54,389 nt of DNA, from positions 1-54,389 of IMG/VR virus record IMGVR_UViG_3300021478_000036; one strand, 5' to 3'. The notes under the pieces were generated by a model. It had not been told where the DNA came from. It made no database searches and was given only the letters and a program-made list of their open reading frames with translations. How positions within the stretch are numbered: the stretch's first letter is position 1; each line of letters starts with the position of its first letter. Shown in pieces: positions 53,101-54,389 of this stretch. The stretch is from a virus. A program made the position numbers and the translations under genes.

Positions 53101-54389
53101 TAAGCTGTTGCTTTAGATAATATATCAGATAGCTTTTCAGTTTCCTGTTTGCCGATCTCCGCTGTAGCTTTAGCCATCTTAGCTACAAAATCACGCTTAA
53201 CATTAAGTCGTTCTTCAAAGTCTCTAGCTCTCTGTAATGTCTTCTCAACATATTTACGAAACGGATTGTTCTCGTCTAGCTTACCAAAGAACTTCTCATT
53301 AGCCATACGGAATGTATCTGTAGTCATAAGCTTAGAAGCGAAACTGTAATATGCTTCTGTGCCAATGCCTCTTGGTCTTCTAGCTAGTAGGTCTTCAGCA
53401 CGATCTGATACAGATGCTCCACTCTTTTCGAGTATTGTTTCAGCACTACTAGGATTAGAAGCAGCAGCATGTACAGTATCAACTATACTTTGTTGCGTAT
53501 CGTGTTGCTTTTCTCTAACCGTTTCTATGTTATTAGTGTGTTCATTCATCACCCTAGTCATGTTAGCAAAATCTGTACGAGCAAGCCTGCTACGATGCAT
53601 GAACGCATCATCAGACATTCTTAACATACCATCAAGTATTGTATACCTACTCGCGTCATCCTTGCCGGGTATTTTAAATCCTAGTTTTTCTAGCCCATCT
53701 TTAAATGCCTTAACGGCACCAGCCCACAAGGTCTGTGTACCTTTAGCCCATGCACCCATATCTAAGTCTTCAGCTAACGATTTAGACATTAGTACGCGAG
53801 CCATCTGTCTTTGCACTACAGGATTTGCAAATTCAGCTATAAATTCTTCAACGCCCCCCTTTCTAATATCAATTGTAGGTATTTCATCTTTAGGTAACTT
53901 ATCCATATACTCTTTAAACATTCTATCCATTGTAGTTCTGAAATTTTTATTGACGCTATACAAATGTTGCATCGTTGCGTGCATCATTTCATGCAATAGA
54001 ACTACTTGGTGGGGCATACCAGGTACTGGCTTATCACCCATAAGAATTTGGTTTCTTTGTAAATTATAAAGAGCGCCAGCAGTTTGACTTCCTATGTCAC
54101 CAGTCTTTACATAGTAAACAGGAACATCAGGAAGATATTTTATAGCTTGTTCTGCAAGCTTCCTATAAATTATATACTTAGGATCATCTGGTAAGTCACG
54201 CAATGCTTGTTGTAAAGCTTCTTTAGCTGTAGATGAACCGAGGGTCTTAACCTTGCCGCCGCGTAGTTCTACTTCATTGAATGGATGCTGTCCTTCTGTT
54301 GATGGGTATACAGGTTCGTTCGGATTTCTAGTTTGTTTGAAATGTTCAAAGTCTTGCGGCGACATTTCTTCGACGCCACTAAAACGCAA
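50178..54389 (-). CDS. Giant virion protein with metallopeptidase motif, cut by right edge
   Basis: About 1400 codons are visible and the frame continues past the edge, so the start is outside. Near the right edge the zinc motif HEMMH (53979-53993), with an EEFIAEF helix about 45 residues later, forms a gluzincin-like metallopeptidase. The long middle is helical with many charged residues. The last 500 residues, with YMRPTMQFRGWG and membrane-like stretches (FGTTAALTGVNG, IALALAGAL), resemble the large polyvalent proteins injected with DNA by podoviruses. It probably sits inside the head and enters the cell. The peptidase may act on the host envelope or on a virion protein. Confidence 0.7.
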   Translation of the reverse strand: MRFSGVEEMSPQDFEHFKQTRNPNEPVYPSTEGQHPFNEVELRGGKVKTLGSSTAKEALQQALRDLPDDPKYIIYRKLAEQAIKYLPDVPVYYVKTGDIGSQTAGALYNLQRNQILMGDKPVPGMPHQVVLLHEMMHATMQHLYSVNKNFRTTMDRMFKEYMDKLPKDEIPTIDIRKGGVEEFIAEFANPVVQRQMARVLMSKSLAEDLDMGAWAKGTQTLWAGAVKAFKDGLEKLGFKIPGKDDASRYTILDGMLRMSDDAFMHRSRLARTDFANMTRVMNEHTNNIETVREKQHDTQQSIVDTVHAAASNPSSAETILEKSGASVSDRAEDLLARRPRGIGTEAYYSFASKLMTTDTFRMANEKFFGKLDENNPFRKYVEKTLQRARDFEERLNVKRDFVAKMAKATAEIGKQETEKLSDILSKATAYRFDPRSPIGEGMNGWLKTAADRLAAARAKGEEDPNLFYKHQQAMDKSGELLSAFNALHPKAKEWFGKLVDDYAAKGRERAEIAVDALLHTIDSEGRKFIAEPKLDPTNPKSVDAVEYAKYHNKFETDWDKNKAGLRQRILDDDLTENDTEWLANRGIDTTDDIHALSVPKGPYVPLDHAGDWLINARYKITPPTNGKQINDNTYEFKTPEAMREFLSKQPPNSRPYVVHYNDKGEVTSKAENWQNPDGSMGFAKDNRAWRVEVNDKYYSGHDNLSSAKKRFEELKATGAFAKIAEPALKQTGWYSQMEVASPLFKKLINSIDRRTDYTEDQKKSVKQLLTDTAIGSMEGNRIAKTLLPRKMVAGWDSDFIKTYDKYADMHNALISRNKYAKEMGDIQNEMIQHAKDNEYERGNTERSAILDELHDRDNFFGSPSYVGGEDSKLGKKVAPVLRKAGAISFLNHMVSVGHVITHATHQIITADMVAAKYGGLGTMGEAARLHSILSGAGFKNAWRSVIEAKNVITKDSKGLNYVEGLMDALKSHRYGAELQAFMDKAIATGRVHPDQGFDTSIYHMSSGKLDAWSSKLDRMSRQLLGSTEAYNRVWGHALAYIRAREAGENIEQATRSSFDMVSQSQGLLSRANMSPIMSKWYMRPTMQFRGWGMNMMMNICRSFYNAFKGETREAKVEAWKRIAYLFGTTAALTGVNGLPSDPMRIALALAGALNITNYNWSDAQDAMREKFAELGGSGFANLAMDGLLGSLGPFSFFGADRIGFGSLLVFGEPQSSSLPDFSAWMWGLVGGAPGQTVSNVVHGINDLRQGNYADAIAKLVPLKIINDWAKAWSGYTEGKPTGTGVPGMPPYSTGEAIMQGLGLTPARQERYREARTAELRAEKTSRDEVSQLLNAVGTSNAGPDRLRAMQQVSAYNLQHPEDRITPQDVAKAIRRSTAPSGLGKTLTNRNRERIQQLQNYYGL
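51520..51535. promoter_or_regulatory. Operator-like palindrome (one mismatch)
   Basis: TTACTA-TCTT-TAGTGA inside the giant virion gene; the frame reads T-K-D-S-K. Confidence 0.5.
52819..52834. promoter_or_regulatory. Operator-like palindrome (two mismatches)
   Basis: TCACTA-TCTA-TAGTAT inside the giant virion gene; the frame reads T-I-D-S-E. Confidence 0.45.

Noticed and set aside
53359-54069. A 236-residue rightward frame with hydrophobic stretches
   Set aside because: It is opposite the giant virion gene and has no binding site or promoter.
1-54389. The window as a complete circular genome
   Set aside because: Joining the ends lets the GNAT frame run about 40 more codons to a TAG in a different frame from the giant gene, giving no sensible protein. 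The giant gene also needs more sequence for its start.

Overview
This window is a piece of a tailed double-stranded DNA phage genome, most likely a podovirus-like phage, or a prophage or metagenomic contig of one. It carries a large terminase, a portal of about 780 residues, a scaffold-like protein, a major capsid protein, head-tail adaptors, tail and fibre proteins, a giant virion protein, an endolysin with holin candidates, a family A DNA polymerase, a primase-helicase and two tRNA genes. No integrase was seen. The host is probably an alphaproteobacterium. That is an inference from a PEP-CTERM sorting signal of the VPETSTWAM type and a DUF3309-like membrane protein. Genes run off both edges and the two ends do not join into a sensible reading frame, so the window is probably not a complete genome.

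Layout. From 1 to 25.0 kb everything is read leftward: a control-region gene at 25.0 kb, the large terminase (22.6-24.0 kb), a PEP-CTERM protein and tRNA-Tyr, a run of small overlapping genes (19.5-21.5 kb), a possible small terminase, the portal (16.5-18.9 kb), small head-associated genes, scaffold and major capsid (11.1-13.3 kb), adaptors, then tail and fibre genes down to a GNAT-like gene at the left edge. From 25.65 to 46.4 kb everything is read rightward: many small early genes, several with zinc-ribbon cysteines; a MoxR-type ATPase paired with a metallopeptidase/VWA protein; an XRE repressor-like protein; DNA polymerase; an OmpR-like winged-helix protein; a Cas4/RecB-like nuclease; an RMF-like protein; a VRR-NUC nuclease; a SNF2 helicase; an SSB-like protein; and the primase-helicase. 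From 46.5 kb to the right edge genes are again leftward: lysis genes and a giant virion protein with a metallopeptidase motif. The divergent region at 25.0-25.65 kb holds two sigma70-like promoters, iteron-like repeats and a 20-bp perfect inverted repeat. It is the likely control centre and a candidate replication origin.

The most striking feature is a dispersed 16-bp palindrome, TCACTA-N4-TAGTGA, found at about 45 places across the window, 19 of them with both arms perfect. Some copies overlap the -10 or spacer of strong promoters, many sit at gene junctions where one arm supplies a TAA stop and the other leads into a ribosome binding site, and about 25 lie inside genes. Twenty-one of the intragenic copies use the same reading frame, giving T-x-x-S-(D/E) in unrelated proteins. 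This looks like a genome-wide operator system, comparable in spread to the stoperators of mycobacteriophage L5. The XRE protein at 35.9 kb is the best candidate to bind it. Other notable items are a phage-encoded PEP-CTERM protein, a complete tRNA-Leu nested in frame inside a secreted-protein gene, the MoxR/VWA pair, and structured intergenic RNAs.
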